From Spirochaetia bacterium (GTDB lineage Bacteria > Spirochaetota > Spirochaetia > Treponematales > Breznakiellaceae), in assembly GCA_025997675.1 (NCBI GenBank), contig BNUX01000027.1:1-31777 (forward strand): a stretch of 31,777 nucleotides of DNA, in the 5' to 3' direction. A program made the translations under genes and the position numbers. The notes beneath the pieces were generated by a model. It had not been told where the DNA came from. It saw nothing but the letters and a program-made list of their open reading frames with translations, and made no database searches. Positions 15,219 through 23,089 of the stretch are shown one piece after another. How positions within the stretch are numbered: position 1 is the stretch's first letter; each line of letters starts with the position of its first letter.

Positions 15219-15663
15219 TGATACGATCCTTCAACACAAAATGGTAAAACGCAAATACATTGAGGATAAGGCTCAAGCCGAGTATGATTGCGATTAGCCT
15301 TGGCAATTTATTGGAAGAGCCCGCGGCTTCCGGCGCCGCCCCGTCAGCCACGGTAACCACTATATCTCCCTTGTGCCCCATGCCATCCGCTGCTTCCAGT
15401 CTCCAATCGCCGTTCTCAAAGGGGACAAAGCTAAAATACCCGTCCCGGTCGGCGATGCTTTCCTGGGCCGGCGCGTCAGGGGCCGACGGCGGAAATACCT
15501 TAATTTTGGCAAACAACATGGAAGTACCATCCGTATAGGAAAACCGGACCGTACGGACGCCGGGTAGGCCTGTTACGTCGGATACTTCCACACCGTGGGC
15601 GAAGGCGGTATAGGGAACGATTAAAACCAACGCCGATACCGCCGCAACACACCAATATTTCAT
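15208..15663 (-). CDS. nikL: NikL-like accessory subunit of the nickel ECF transporter
   Basis: 151 aa. An N-terminal signal segment ends in AFAHGVEV, leaving a histidine at the mature N-terminus; a periplasmic beta-rich domain (residues 25-115) follows, then a C-terminal membrane helix near 122-142. This layout, and the position between a DUF4198 protein and NikM, fits NikL, which takes the place of CbiN in NikKLMQO systems. It starts four bases after the nikK stop. Confidence 0.8.
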   Translation of the reverse strand: MKYWCVAAVSALVLIVPYTAFAHGVEVSDVTGLPGVRTVRFSYTDGTSMLFAKIKVFPPSAPDAPAQESIADRDGYFSFVPFENGDWRLEAADGMGHKGDIVVTVADGAAPEAAGSSNKLPRLIAIILGLSLILNVFAFYHFVLKDRINAH

Positions 15664-15667
15664 ACGC

Positions 15668-16480
15668 TTACTTCACCGCGAAAACCAGCGTCGCCTTGAG
15701 GTTATCCTCATCAACGTCAGATTGTGATGATTTTCTCATATCTCCCGCCTGGAAGATCCACAGGACAGGCTTTTTCATATCAATATGATCAAGCCGGAAC
15801 GTAACTTCACCATTGGCGTTGGTTTTTGCGGTATGCGCCCAGACATCCATTGTATGATAGTCATAGTAATCCCAGCTCGCCTTGACTTCCCCATTGGGCC
15901 AGGGTTGCTTCTTGTACAGTACCCGAATCGTCATGCGTGCATTTCGTTTCATGTCGGCGGGATTATTAAGAGGAATGATCTCAAAATCGTGGCCCAATGG
16001 TTGGCTGAAAGTCTTGTCGTTCTTGTTCGGGTTGAGGTACAGCTTCCCCCACTTGGTAAAATACCGGGAGGTTTGCACCGTTTTGCCCGGATTGGCGGCT
16101 ATCACATCACTCTTTTTGCCGTCGGCGTAGCTGCCATCGGTCAGAATAGAATAAAAGCCGCCTATGCTCCTGAAAACCGCTATTACCGGTGTATCATCAG
16201 AGAGCCGGTATTTTCCCTCATACCATACCCGATCCGGGTTCGCTTCCAGCGGGATATTGGCGCCTTTTGCACCGTTCTTATAAACGTACATTTCAACGGT
16301 TTCAGGCGTTTCAATCTCTTCGCCCACCGCGAAATAGTGGGACGAAACACCGACAAGGGTGGCGGTGTCACCCGCTTTGTACTCCTTTGACGAATCGCCG
16401 GGAATGATAAACGTCTCATGAGCAACGGCAAATCCAGCGAGAACGAGGCTAATACTGAGCAGACAAAAAAACTTCTTCAT
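15668..16480 (-). CDS. nikK: NikK-like periplasmic protein of the nickel ECF transporter (DUF4198)
   Basis: 270 aa. Signal peptide MKKFFCLLSISLVLAGFAVA with cleavage just before HETFIIP, so the mature protein also starts with a histidine, a common device in metal binding. The rest is the beta-rich DUF4198 domain, with conserved YEGKYRLSDDTPVI, then LYLNPNKN and a terminal KATLVFAVK stretch. In NikKLMQO systems the protein is thought to catch Ni2+ outside the membrane. The ATG at 16480 has AGGAG upstream. It is the first gene after a 350-base leader with two terminators. Confidence 0.82.
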   Translation of the reverse strand: MKKFFCLLSISLVLAGFAVAHETFIIPGDSSKEYKAGDTATLVGVSSHYFAVGEEIETPETVEMYVYKNGAKGANIPLEANPDRVWYEGKYRLSDDTPVIAVFRSIGGFYSILTDGSYADGKKSDVIAANPGKTVQTSRYFTKWGKLYLNPNKNDKTFSQPLGHDFEIIPLNNPADMKRNARMTIRVLYKKQPWPNGEVKASWDYYDYHTMDVWAHTAKTNANGEVTFRLDHIDMKKPVLWIFQAGDMRKSSQSDVDEDNLKATLVFAVK

Positions 16481-16653
16481 AACACACTCCTAATATGCGA
16501 TATAATAAAGAGGCTCCCGCTCCAAACCTTGTTTCGAATAACATTCGATAGACCTCCCAGTCCGGGTTTGGTTAGCGGGGGCTTCTGTACGCACTTAAAA
16601 AACCGGCTGAACCCCCGCCGAGGAGGCTTATTTCGAGGACGGAAGTCCAGCCG
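16481..16653 (-). promoter_or_regulatory. Second attenuator of the nikK leader, with three competing helices
   Basis: On the minus strand an intrinsic terminator (CGGCTG 16648-16653 with CAGCCG 16604-16609, then six T at 16597-16602) encloses two small hairpins (GGAC/GTCC and GCC/GGC). The bases GCGGGGG...TTC and GAA...CCCCCGC (16609-16618 with 16575-16585) can pair instead and would break this terminator. The same CCCGC is also part of a third helix, CCCGCT..CCAAACC with GGTTTGGAGCGGG (16516-16579), that encloses a 6-bp TCGAAT/ATTCGA hairpin. At most one of the overlapping pairs can form at a time, which is how an RNA switch is built. No cobalamin-type or NiCo-type conserved blocks are seen. 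Confidence 0.55.
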
Positions 16654-16683
16654 TTTCTATACCTTCGCAAACCCCTGAAAAAA

Positions 16684-16831
16684 CAAAAAGCCCGACCCCC
16701 CCTCTTACCAAATGGGTAAAAGAGAAGTATCGGGCTTCATGCCGTCTATAGGCGGATTTCGTATCCGCCGTTTATACTGTATCTTCCTATAGTTCTTTGG
16801 GCCTTACCGAAAATGTTCATCATTTCGGTAT
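16684..16831 (-). promoter_or_regulatory. First part of the nikK leader (leader B) with terminator
   Basis: From the predicted start near 16831 on the minus strand: hairpin ACCGAAATG/CATTTTCGGT with one bulge and loop ATGAA (16806-16829); hairpin GGCGGAT/ATCCGCC with loop ACGAA (16751-16769); hairpin GGC/GCC with loop ATGAA (16733-16743). The 3' arm of the third is shared with an intrinsic terminator (AAGCCCGA 16730-16737 with TCGGGCTT 16688-16695, then five T). The segment 16688-16769 is closely similar to leader A at 6273-6353. Confidence 0.65.
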
Positions 16832-16837
16832 ATTTTT

Positions 16838-16866
16838 ACTATAACGCCTGCGGAGAATTCTGTCAA
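16838..16866 (-). promoter_or_regulatory. Promoter of the nikKLMQO operon
   Basis: Minus-strand TTGACA (16861-16866), 17-base spacer, TATAGT (16838-16843): near-consensus. The predicted start near 16831 puts the first leader hairpin at the 5' end of the RNA. Confidence 0.8.
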
Positions 16867-16946
16867 GAGGAAATTTGGGCTTTGGGCAAAATATACGGGG
16901 AGGTCATCCCCTACGGGGCGGATTTGGTTCAATGCAAAGCGCGTCG

Positions 16947-16992
16947 GTACCGATCCAAAGCGCATCGGTACCGACACACTTTGGATCGGTAC
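16947..16992. repeat. 14-bp inverted repeat upstream of hprK
   Basis: Perfect arms GTACCGATCCAAAG (16947-16960) and CTTTGGATCGGTAC (16979-16992) around 18 bases that hold a further TCGGTACCGA palindrome; that block is itself a near copy of the left flank. It ends 14 bases before the -35 box of hprK and could be an operator or a transcript-end structure for neither gene. Confidence 0.6.
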
Positions 16993-17006
16993 AAACGGAC
17001 GCCGTC

Positions 17007-17035
17007 TTGCCACACCCTTCCCCTTGTTCTATGAT
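17007..17035 (+). promoter_or_regulatory. Promoter of the hprK operon
   Basis: TTGCCA (17007-17012), 17-base spacer, TATGAT (17030-17035). Only six bases separate the -10 box from the ATG of hprK, so the RNA would start at or next to the start codon. Confidence 0.7.
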
Positions 17036-17041
17036 AGTCCC

Positions 17042-18031
17042 ATGGCGGAAAAGCAGTTCACCGTTCTGGACCTTATTGATATCGATCTAAAGGAACACAA
17101 TTCCCTCAATCTGCACTGCATTGGGGGCCGGAAGGGACTTAACCGGGAGATCATCAGCCCGGACCTGAACCGCCCCGGCCTGGCTCTTTCGGGCTTTTAC
17201 GACCTCTTTGGTTACCAGCGCATCCAGCTATTCGGCAGGGGGGAACGGGCCTTTCTGGGTAAACTGGAAGAAGAAGGACGGGATGATGTCCTCAAACAGA
17301 TGTTCACCTACCTCATCCCCTGCTGTATCTTTACCCATAGCATCACCCCCACCCGGGCTTTTTTTGAGGCCGCCGAGGCCGCCGAATGTCCCCTGCTCCA
17401 AACGGATCTGGAAACCACGGAATTTTCCTCCCGGATCATGCGTATCCTCTCCAATATTTTTGCCCCCCGGCAGAGCGTCCACGGGGTGCTGGTGGAGGTC
17501 TACGGCCTGGGCATCCTTATCCTGGGGGATTCCGGGGTGGGGAAAAGCGAGACCGCCCTGGAATTGATAGAACGGGGTCACCGGCTGGTGGCGGACGATG
17601 TGGTGGAAATCCTCTGCGTCAACGGCAATGTCCTCATCGGCGCCGGGGCGAATAAGATTATCGGCCACCATATGGAAATCCGGGGGCTGGGGATCATTAA
17701 TATTACCCACCTGTTCGGGGTCCGGGCCATCCGGGAGGAGAAACGGATACAGTTGGTGGTCAAATTGGAGGAATGGAACTCCAAAAAAATGTACGATCGC
17801 CTGGGTATGGAGGATGAATTTGCCGAATTCCTGGGGGTCAGCATCCCCAAGCTGGAAATTCCCGTAAAACCGGGCCGGAATATCCCTATCATCATTGAAA
17901 CGGCGGCCATGAACGAGCGGCTCAAGAAGATGGGGTACAATTCGGCCAAGGAATTCAATCAGAATATCCTCAAATGGATTGAAAGTGACGCTGCCCGGTC
18001 GGTATATTTTGGGCAGGAAGATATTATTTAA
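17042..18031 (+). CDS. hprK: HPr kinase/phosphorylase
   Basis: 329 aa. The N-terminal domain (1-130) is followed by the catalytic domain with Walker A GDSGVGKS (162-169), the family ERGHRLVADDVVEI stretch and the HprK signature EIRGLGIINITHLFG. It phosphorylates and dephosphorylates Ser46 of HPr, encoded 13 bases downstream. The ATG at 17042 is chosen over a TTG at 17024 because the TTG lies inside the promoter and the family N-terminus starts here. No ribosome binding site is seen; the promoter spacing suggests a leaderless mRNA. No PTS sugar permease is in the window; spirochaetes often carry HprK and HPr as a regulatory pair only. Confidence 0.95.
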   Translation: MAEKQFTVLDLIDIDLKEHNSLNLHCIGGRKGLNREIISPDLNRPGLALSGFYDLFGYQRIQLFGRGERAFLGKLEEEGRDDVLKQMFTYLIPCCIFTHSITPTRAFFEAAEAAECPLLQTDLETTEFSSRIMRILSNIFAPRQSVHGVLVEVYGLGILILGDSGVGKSETALELIERGHRLVADDVVEILCVNGNVLIGAGANKIIGHHMEIRGLGIINITHLFGVRAIREEKRIQLVVKLEEWNSKKMYDRLGMEDEFAEFLGVSIPKLEIPVKPGRNIPIIIETAAMNERLKKMGYNSAKEFNQNILKWIESDAARSVYFGQEDII

Positions 18032-18044
18032 AAGCAGGTATTGT

Positions 18045-18311
18045 ATGGTTGAACAGATGGTAACGATTCAAAACAGGGCCGGGATTCATGCCCGCCCCTC
18101 GGCGCTGCTGGTGCAGACCGCCAAGGATTTCCAGTCCAACATCTACCTGGAAAAGGGAAACGACCGGATAAACGGGAAGTCGATCATGGGTATCCTCACC
18201 CTGGGGGCCTCCTATGGGACCGAAATAAAGGTTATCGCCGAAGGGGAAGACGAGGCGGCTGCCCTGGACGCCATGGTAAAGCTGTTTAACAAGAAATTTG
18301 AAGAAGAATAG
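18045..18311 (+). CDS. ptsH: HPr phosphocarrier protein
   Basis: 88 aa, standard length. His15 in AGIHARPSA is the site phosphorylated by enzyme I, and Ser46 in INGKSIMGIL is the site used by HprK; both are at the canonical positions. The ATG at 18045 follows AGCAGG. It lies between hprK and ntrY in one transcript, which suggests a regulatory link between carbon state and the two-component system next door. Confidence 0.95.
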   Translation: MVEQMVTIQNRAGIHARPSALLVQTAKDFQSNIYLEKGNDRINGKSIMGILTLGASYGTEIKVIAEGEDEAAALDAMVKLFNKKFEEE

Positions 18312-18320
18312 GGCGTTCCC

Positions 18321-20093
18321 GTGAAGATGGTCCGGACGCGTCCAACATACTCAATCATCAATGTTCGGGGGCTCATTCTTCTCTACGTCCTGCTCTCCAT
18401 CCTGACGATCCTCTTTTCCCACTCCTTTTTTGGGGACATCCTCCAGGACGGCCGCCCCCCCAGTGTACTGAACATCATCGTGTTTTTTACGGTCCCGGTG
18501 GTCCTCCTGGTTTTTATGGCCGTTTCGCTGATGCGCCTCCTGCGGGACACGATTCTCCGCCGCAGGGGGAATAAATTCCAAAACCGGCTCATGGGCTACT
18601 TTATCATTACCGTGGCGCTGGCTGCGGTACCGGTTACCATTATTACCATCCAATCGGTGTACGAACTGGTACGCTTCTGGCGATCCATCAATATCAACAG
18701 CGCCCTCCAGTATGCCCAGAATCTGGCTATGGAAAACTACTCCATGCATCTGGAACGGTTCGAAATACTCGTCCTTGAAACAGATTTCAACACCCTCATG
18801 GCCGATCCAAAGGATACACTGGCTGAATACCTCCGGACCGCCGACCACCGGTCCGCCGGCCTTCGGGCGGTGCAGGACTTCCGGCTGAATGATGACGGAA
18901 CCTGGGAAAGCCTGGGCTTTCGGGGGGAAAGCGGCCGGGAACTAAACGCCCCCCCATCAAACCAGCAGGGGTTTGTCTCCCGGGAACTCCCCCGGGACAT
19001 TGATACCGTCCGGTACATCCGGATACCCCGGCGCTCTTTCTACCGGGTTCTTAGCTATTCCCTGGGGGAAGGTTTTGACAAAACAATAGCGGATCTGGAA
19101 AACGAGCGGACCCGGTTTGAGGTGATTGATTCCCTGGATCTGAACGTCAAACCCCTGATAGTCTACTATTATGGGGTCTTTCTGCTTCCCACCCTGCTGA
19201 TGACCATCATTATCACCATCTCCTTTTCCCGGAAGATCACTTCCCCCATCGTGGAACTGGCGGATGCCACCGCCCGGGTGGCGGAGGGCGATTTTTCCAT
19301 CCAGATCCTCTCCCGGCCCGGGGATGAACTGGGGCGGCTGATCAGCTCCTTCAACGCCATGGTTCAAAACCTGGAAAAATCCCAAAACGCCCTGCTCAAG
19401 GCGGAAAAAATATCGGTCTGGCAGACCATGGCCCAGCAATTGGCCCACGAGATAAAAAACCCCCTGACCCCCATCAAGCTTTCAGCGGAGCGGGTGCTGC
19501 GGAGATGGCGGAACGAGCCGGAGCGGGTGGGGGAAATCCTGGAAAGTTCCATGCTGGCCATCATCCAGGAGGTGGAGGGCCTTTCCACCATGCTCACCGA
19601 ATTCAGGACCCTGTCCCGGCCCACGGAACTTTCCCGGGAACACACCCCGATACGGGACCAGATTGAGGAATCCATCGGCCTCTACCGGGGGAGCTATCCG
19701 GAGATAGCCTTTGATACTTCCCATGTGGGGGGAGCCATTTTGGTAAAAATGGAAAAGCGCTACTTTTCCCAGATTCTGACCAACCTGATAATCAACGGGG
19801 TGGATGCCATGGACGGCAAGGGATACATGGAGATACGGACCGATCTTGTCAAAAAGCGGGAAAGCCGGTATTGTAGATTAAGTATCAAGGACACCGGGAA
19901 GGGTATTTCGGCGGAAGAGGGGGCTGAAATATTTACCCCCTATTTTACCACGAAAGAATCCGGCACCGGTTTGGGGCTTCCCATTGTGGAGCGTATTGTC
20001 AGCGACCACGGGGGAGCTATTTGGTTTAATTCGGCGGTAGGGCTGGGGACTACGTTCTTTATCGATCTGCCCATTGAAGAGCAAACAGGATGA
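18321..20093 (+). CDS. NtrY-type membrane sensor histidine kinase
   Basis: 590 aa. Three N-terminal membrane helices (near 15-35, 48-70 and 90-112), a periplasmic or extracytoplasmic part, a fourth helix near 285-305, then a HAMP domain (ITSPIVELADATARVAEGDF), the dimerisation and phosphotransfer helix with His376 in LAHEIKNPLTP, and the ATPase domain with NLIINGVDAMDG (N box), DTGKGIS (G1) and GTGLGLPIVERIV (G2). The layout is that of NtrY. The GTG at 18321 lies nine bases after ptsH; an ATG two codons later is also possible. Its partner follows with an overlap of four bases. The signal is unknown; NtrY systems are tied to nitrogen or redox control in other bacteria. Confidence 0.88.
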   Translation: MKMVRTRPTYSIINVRGLILLYVLLSILTILFSHSFFGDILQDGRPPSVLNIIVFFTVPVVLLVFMAVSLMRLLRDTILRRRGNKFQNRLMGYFIITVALAAVPVTIITIQSVYELVRFWRSININSALQYAQNLAMENYSMHLERFEILVLETDFNTLMADPKDTLAEYLRTADHRSAGLRAVQDFRLNDDGTWESLGFRGESGRELNAPPSNQQGFVSRELPRDIDTVRYIRIPRRSFYRVLSYSLGEGFDKTIADLENERTRFEVIDSLDLNVKPLIVYYYGVFLLPTLLMTIIITISFSRKITSPIVELADATARVAEGDFSIQILSRPGDELGRLISSFNAMVQNLEKSQNALLKAEKISVWQTMAQQLAHEIKNPLTPIKLSAERVLRRWRNEPERVGEILESSMLAIIQEVEGLSTMLTEFRTLSRPTELSREHTPIRDQIEESIGLYRGSYPEIAFDTSHVGGAILVKMEKRYFSQILTNLIINGVDAMDGKGYMEIRTDLVKKRESRYCRLSIKDTGKGISAEEGAEIFTPYFTTKESGTGLGLPIVERIVSDHGGAIWFNSAVGLGTTFFIDLPIEEQTG

Positions 20094-21502
20094 CCATGAC
20101 AAAAATTTTAATCATTGATGATGAACCGGGTATCCGCAAAACCCTGGCTTCCATATTGGAGGACGAGCATTATCAGGCATTTACCGCCGAAGATGCGCTC
20201 CGGGGCCTGGAAATCCTGGGCGAGGAGTCTATCAACCTGGTTTTCCTGGATGTGCTGCTGCCCAGGATGGGGGGCCTTGAGGCGCTGGAGCGTATTCGCA
20301 AGGACTGGCCCAGGCTGGAGGTGGTGATGATCTCCGGCCACGCCAATGTGGATATGGCGGTGCGGGCGGTAAAGGCCGGGGCCTTTGATTTTCTGGAAAA
20401 GCCCCTTTCCCTGGACCGGGTGCTCACGGTATGCAGCAACGCCCTGACCATGCAGAAGCTCCGGGAAGAAAACCATAACCTGAAAAAAAGCATCCTGACC
20501 CACGATGAAATCGTCGGCGCCAGCGAGGCCATTAACCGGGTGCGGAAGACCATCAAACAGGCGGCGGCCAGCGACGCCCGGATACTCATCACCGGGGAGA
20601 ACGGCAGCGGGAAGGAGTTGGTAGCCCGGGCCGTACATCGCCTCTCCTCCCGTGCGGATAAGCCCTTTGTGGAGGTGAACTGCGCCGCCATCCCGGAAGC
20701 CCTCATCGAAAGCGAGCTCTTCGGCCATGAAAAGGGGGCTTTTACCGACGCCGTTTCCAGCCGCAAGGGCCGTTTCGAACTGGCGGACAAGGGCACTCTT
20801 TTCCTGGACGAGATTGGGGATATGTCCATGGCCGCCCAGTCCAAGGTCCTCCGGGTCATCCAGGAGCAGAAGCTTGAACGGGTGGGGGGCGAAAAGACCA
20901 TCGAGACGGATGTGCGGATCCTGGCGGCTACCAATAAAGACCTGGAAAAGGAATGCGCCCAGGGCCGGTTCAGGCAGGACCTCTTTTTCCGGCTGAACGT
21001 CATCCCCATTTTCATGCCCCCCCTCCGGGAACGGCCTGAGGATATTGTCCTTCTGCTCCACCATTTCCTCAAGGAACTGGGAACAGAAAAGCTGGAGATG
21101 GAGGATGCGGCCCGGGATATGCTTATGGCTTACGAATGGCCGGGAAATGTGCGGGAATTGAAAAACCTGGCTGAACGGATCATGGTGATGGGTTCCGGGG
21201 AAACGATCCGGGCCGAAGCGCTCCGGGGGCTGCTGCGAAAAACCCCGGCATCCCTAGAAAGTGTACCAAATTCATTAAAAAAAGCAGAAAATTCTGAATC
21301 TGCTACTTTACAAAATCCATTATCCACGGATATATTTAATTTGGGTTATACTGAAGCCAAAGAACTATTTGAAAAGAACTATCTGGAATGGCAGCTTGCG
21401 AAGAACAGCGGTATCATTTCTCATACGGCGGAAGCTATTGGTATTTATCCGAGTAACCTCCATGCCAAAATACGAAAGTATAGGCTAAGGACAGAACGAT
21501 GA
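20090..21502 (+). CDS. NtrX/NtrC-type sigma54-dependent response regulator
   Basis: 470 aa. Receiver domain (1-120) with acidic pocket DDE near the start, phospho-acceptor Asp54 in FLDVLLPRMGG, and the Lys in FLEKPLS. The AAA+ domain has Walker A GENGSGKE, the sigma54-contact loop GAFTDA and Walker B TLFLDEIGD. A short linker is followed by a Fis-type helix-turn-helix (HTAEAIGIYPSNLHAKIRKYRL). It should activate sigma54 promoters when phosphorylated by the kinase encoded upstream. The linker before the DNA-binding part (about 390-425) is Ser/Asn-rich and less conserved, and its DNA is locally more AT-rich. It ends in an ATGA overlap with lexA. Confidence 0.92.
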   Translation: MTMTKILIIDDEPGIRKTLASILEDEHYQAFTAEDALRGLEILGEESINLVFLDVLLPRMGGLEALERIRKDWPRLEVVMISGHANVDMAVRAVKAGAFDFLEKPLSLDRVLTVCSNALTMQKLREENHNLKKSILTHDEIVGASEAINRVRKTIKQAAASDARILITGENGSGKELVARAVHRLSSRADKPFVEVNCAAIPEALIESELFGHEKGAFTDAVSSRKGRFELADKGTLFLDEIGDMSMAAQSKVLRVIQEQKLERVGGEKTIETDVRILAATNKDLEKECAQGRFRQDLFFRLNVIPIFMPPLRERPEDIVLLLHHFLKELGTEKLEMEDAARDMLMAYEWPGNVRELKNLAERIMVMGSGETIRAEALRGLLRKTPASLESVPNSLKKAENSESATLQNPLSTDIFNLGYTEAKELFEKNYLEWQLAKNSGIISHTAEAIGIYPSNLHAKIRKYRLRTER

Positions 21503-22116
21503 AAGGACTTACCCAGAAGCAAAAGGAAGTGCTGGGCTTCATCACGGAGTATATCACGATTCATGCCTATCCTCCCACCATACGGGAGATCGGGGACCAT
21601 TTTGAGATTTCCGTCAAAGGGGCCTACGACCATGTGGAGGCCCTGCGAAAAAAGCAGATCCTCCGGCTGGGGGATAAGCGCTCCAGAACCATAGAAATCA
21701 TCAAGGGTGAAACAGATACCGCCTTTGCCGCCGAGCCGATCATTGAGGTACCCTTGCTGGGTACGGTTGCCGCCGGGCGGCCCATTCTGTCCGAAGAGAA
21801 CCGGGAGGGCGCCGTTCCCATCCATCGTTCTCTTCTAAAGAAGAACGCCCAGTATTTCGCCCTGAGGGTCCGGGGGGATTCCATGGTTGGGGCGGGCATT
21901 GTGGATGGGGACATCGCGGTGATTGAGAAACAGGAGACAGCGGAAAACCGGGAGATTGTGGTAGCCCAGGTGGATGATGAGGCGGTAACCCTGAAACGGT
22001 TCTTCAAGGAAGCCAACCGGGTCCGGCTGGAACCGGAAAACACCAAGTATAAGCCCATCTATACCCAGCATGCCCGTATCCTGGGCCGCTTGGCCCATAT
22101 CATCCGCTCCTACTGA
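21499..22116 (+). CDS. lexA: LexA SOS repressor
   Basis: 205 aa. The N-terminal winged helix (KQKEVLGFITEYITIHAYPPTIREIG) is followed by the self-cleavage domain: scissile bond Ala92-Gly93 in VAAGRP, nucleophile Ser128 in RGDSMVG and general base Lys166 in AVTLKRF. All catalytic residues are present. It represses DNA-damage genes until RecA filaments trigger self-cleavage. It has no promoter or LexA site of its own that I can see, because it overlaps ntrX by four bases; autoregulation, usual for lexA, is therefore not evident here. Confidence 0.95.
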   Translation: MKGLTQKQKEVLGFITEYITIHAYPPTIREIGDHFEISVKGAYDHVEALRKKQILRLGDKRSRTIEIIKGETDTAFAAEPIIEVPLLGTVAAGRPILSEENREGAVPIHRSLLKKNAQYFALRVRGDSMVGAGIVDGDIAVIEKQETAENREIVVAQVDDEAVTLKRFFKEANRVRLEPENTKYKPIYTQHARILGRLAHIIRSY

Positions 22117-22124
22117 GCCGCGTA

Positions 22125-23087
22125 ATGTCAAAGGGAAACTGCCTGCTTTTTCTGGGCCCCGAATTCGGGGAAAAACAGGACGCCATCGCCGAGATCCGGC
22201 GGGGCATGCACAAACAGTCAGGTAGCCCTCCGGAGGAAACCTCCTTTTATGCCGGGGAAACGGCGGTAAGCGAAATGGTTTCGGTATTGCGCAACGGCTC
22301 CCTCTTTGCGGATGCCCGGCTCATTTTCATCAAAAACGCGGAACTCCTGAAAAAAAAAGAGGAACTGGAACTGCTGGCCTCCTACATGACCGCTCCCCAG
22401 GACGACACCACCCTTATCTTCATTTCCGACAACACCGGCCTGGATACGGCTCTGGAAAAGCCCGCCGGCAAGGGCAAACGGATCTTCTGGGAACTCTTCG
22501 AAAATAAGAAAACCGAATGGGTGGCTAACTTTTTTCGCCGGGAAGGGTTCAGGATAGACGATGCAGGCATCGAAGCGATTCTGGAACTGGTAGAAAACAA
22601 CACCGACAGTCTCCGGCGGGAATGTTCCCGGCTCATGCTGTTTCTCGGCAAGGACGCCGTGGTGGGGGAAGCGGAAGTGGAAAAGTGGCTTTCCCACACC
22701 CGGGAAGAATCGGCCTTCACCCTTTTTTCCCGCATCGCCTGCGGGGACTTGAACCGGAGCGTAGAAATCCTCCACACCCTTCTGACCGCTAAGGAAACCG
22801 GAGTGGCCATCCTGGGGGTCCTGGCCTGGTGCTTCCGTAAGCTCCGGGACTATCTGGCCCTCACCGCCAACGGTATGCCCGACGACTTTGAGTTCAAGAA
22901 AATCGGCCTGGCATCAAGCAAAACCCGCAGGGACTACGCCGCTGCAGGCCGGCGTTATGGAGCTGCCGGGGCGGATAGGCGCCTGGCACTTACCGCAGAG
23001 TTCGACCTGCGTATACGGTCAAGCGGGTCGGCCTTTGAAGAGATTTTGATGGATCAGTATTTATGTGCGATCATGGGGAAGGGATAG
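22125..23087 (+). CDS. holA: DNA polymerase III delta subunit
   Basis: 320 aa, in the usual range. The N-terminus binds as CLLFLGPEFGEKQDAI (degenerate P-loop-like strand and turn). TLIFISDNTGLDTALEK and NTDSLRRECSRLMLFLG are typical of delta subunits, with the helical collar at the C-terminus (RIACGDLNRSVEILHTLLTAKETGVAILGVL). It opens the beta clamp as part of the clamp loader. It is the last gene of the hprK operon, eight bases after lexA, and converges on a small minus-strand gene with two bases between stop codons. Confidence 0.85.
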   Translation: MSKGNCLLFLGPEFGEKQDAIAEIRRGMHKQSGSPPEETSFYAGETAVSEMVSVLRNGSLFADARLIFIKNAELLKKKEELELLASYMTAPQDDTTLIFISDNTGLDTALEKPAGKGKRIFWELFENKKTEWVANFFRREGFRIDDAGIEAILELVENNTDSLRRECSRLMLFLGKDAVVGEAEVEKWLSHTREESAFTLFSRIACGDLNRSVEILHTLLTAKETGVAILGVLAWCFRKLRDYLALTANGMPDDFEFKKIGLASSKTRRDYAAAGRRYGAAGADRRLALTAEFDLRIRSSGSAFEEILMDQYLCAIMGKG

Positions 23088-23089
23088 CT

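Noticed and set aside
16481..16831. Cobalamin or NiCo riboswitch before nikK
   Set aside because: The conserved blocks of those classes as I know them are not present on the transcribed strand; only the presence of switch-like folding is similar.
16804..17090. Repetitive open frames on both strands before hprK
   Set aside because: Their repeats come from the inverted repeat at 16947-16992, and they run through both promoters.
20108..21064. 318-codon minus-strand frame opposite the NtrX-type gene
   Set aside because: The plus strand encodes a complete response regulator with all motifs; the opposite frame has no start signals.
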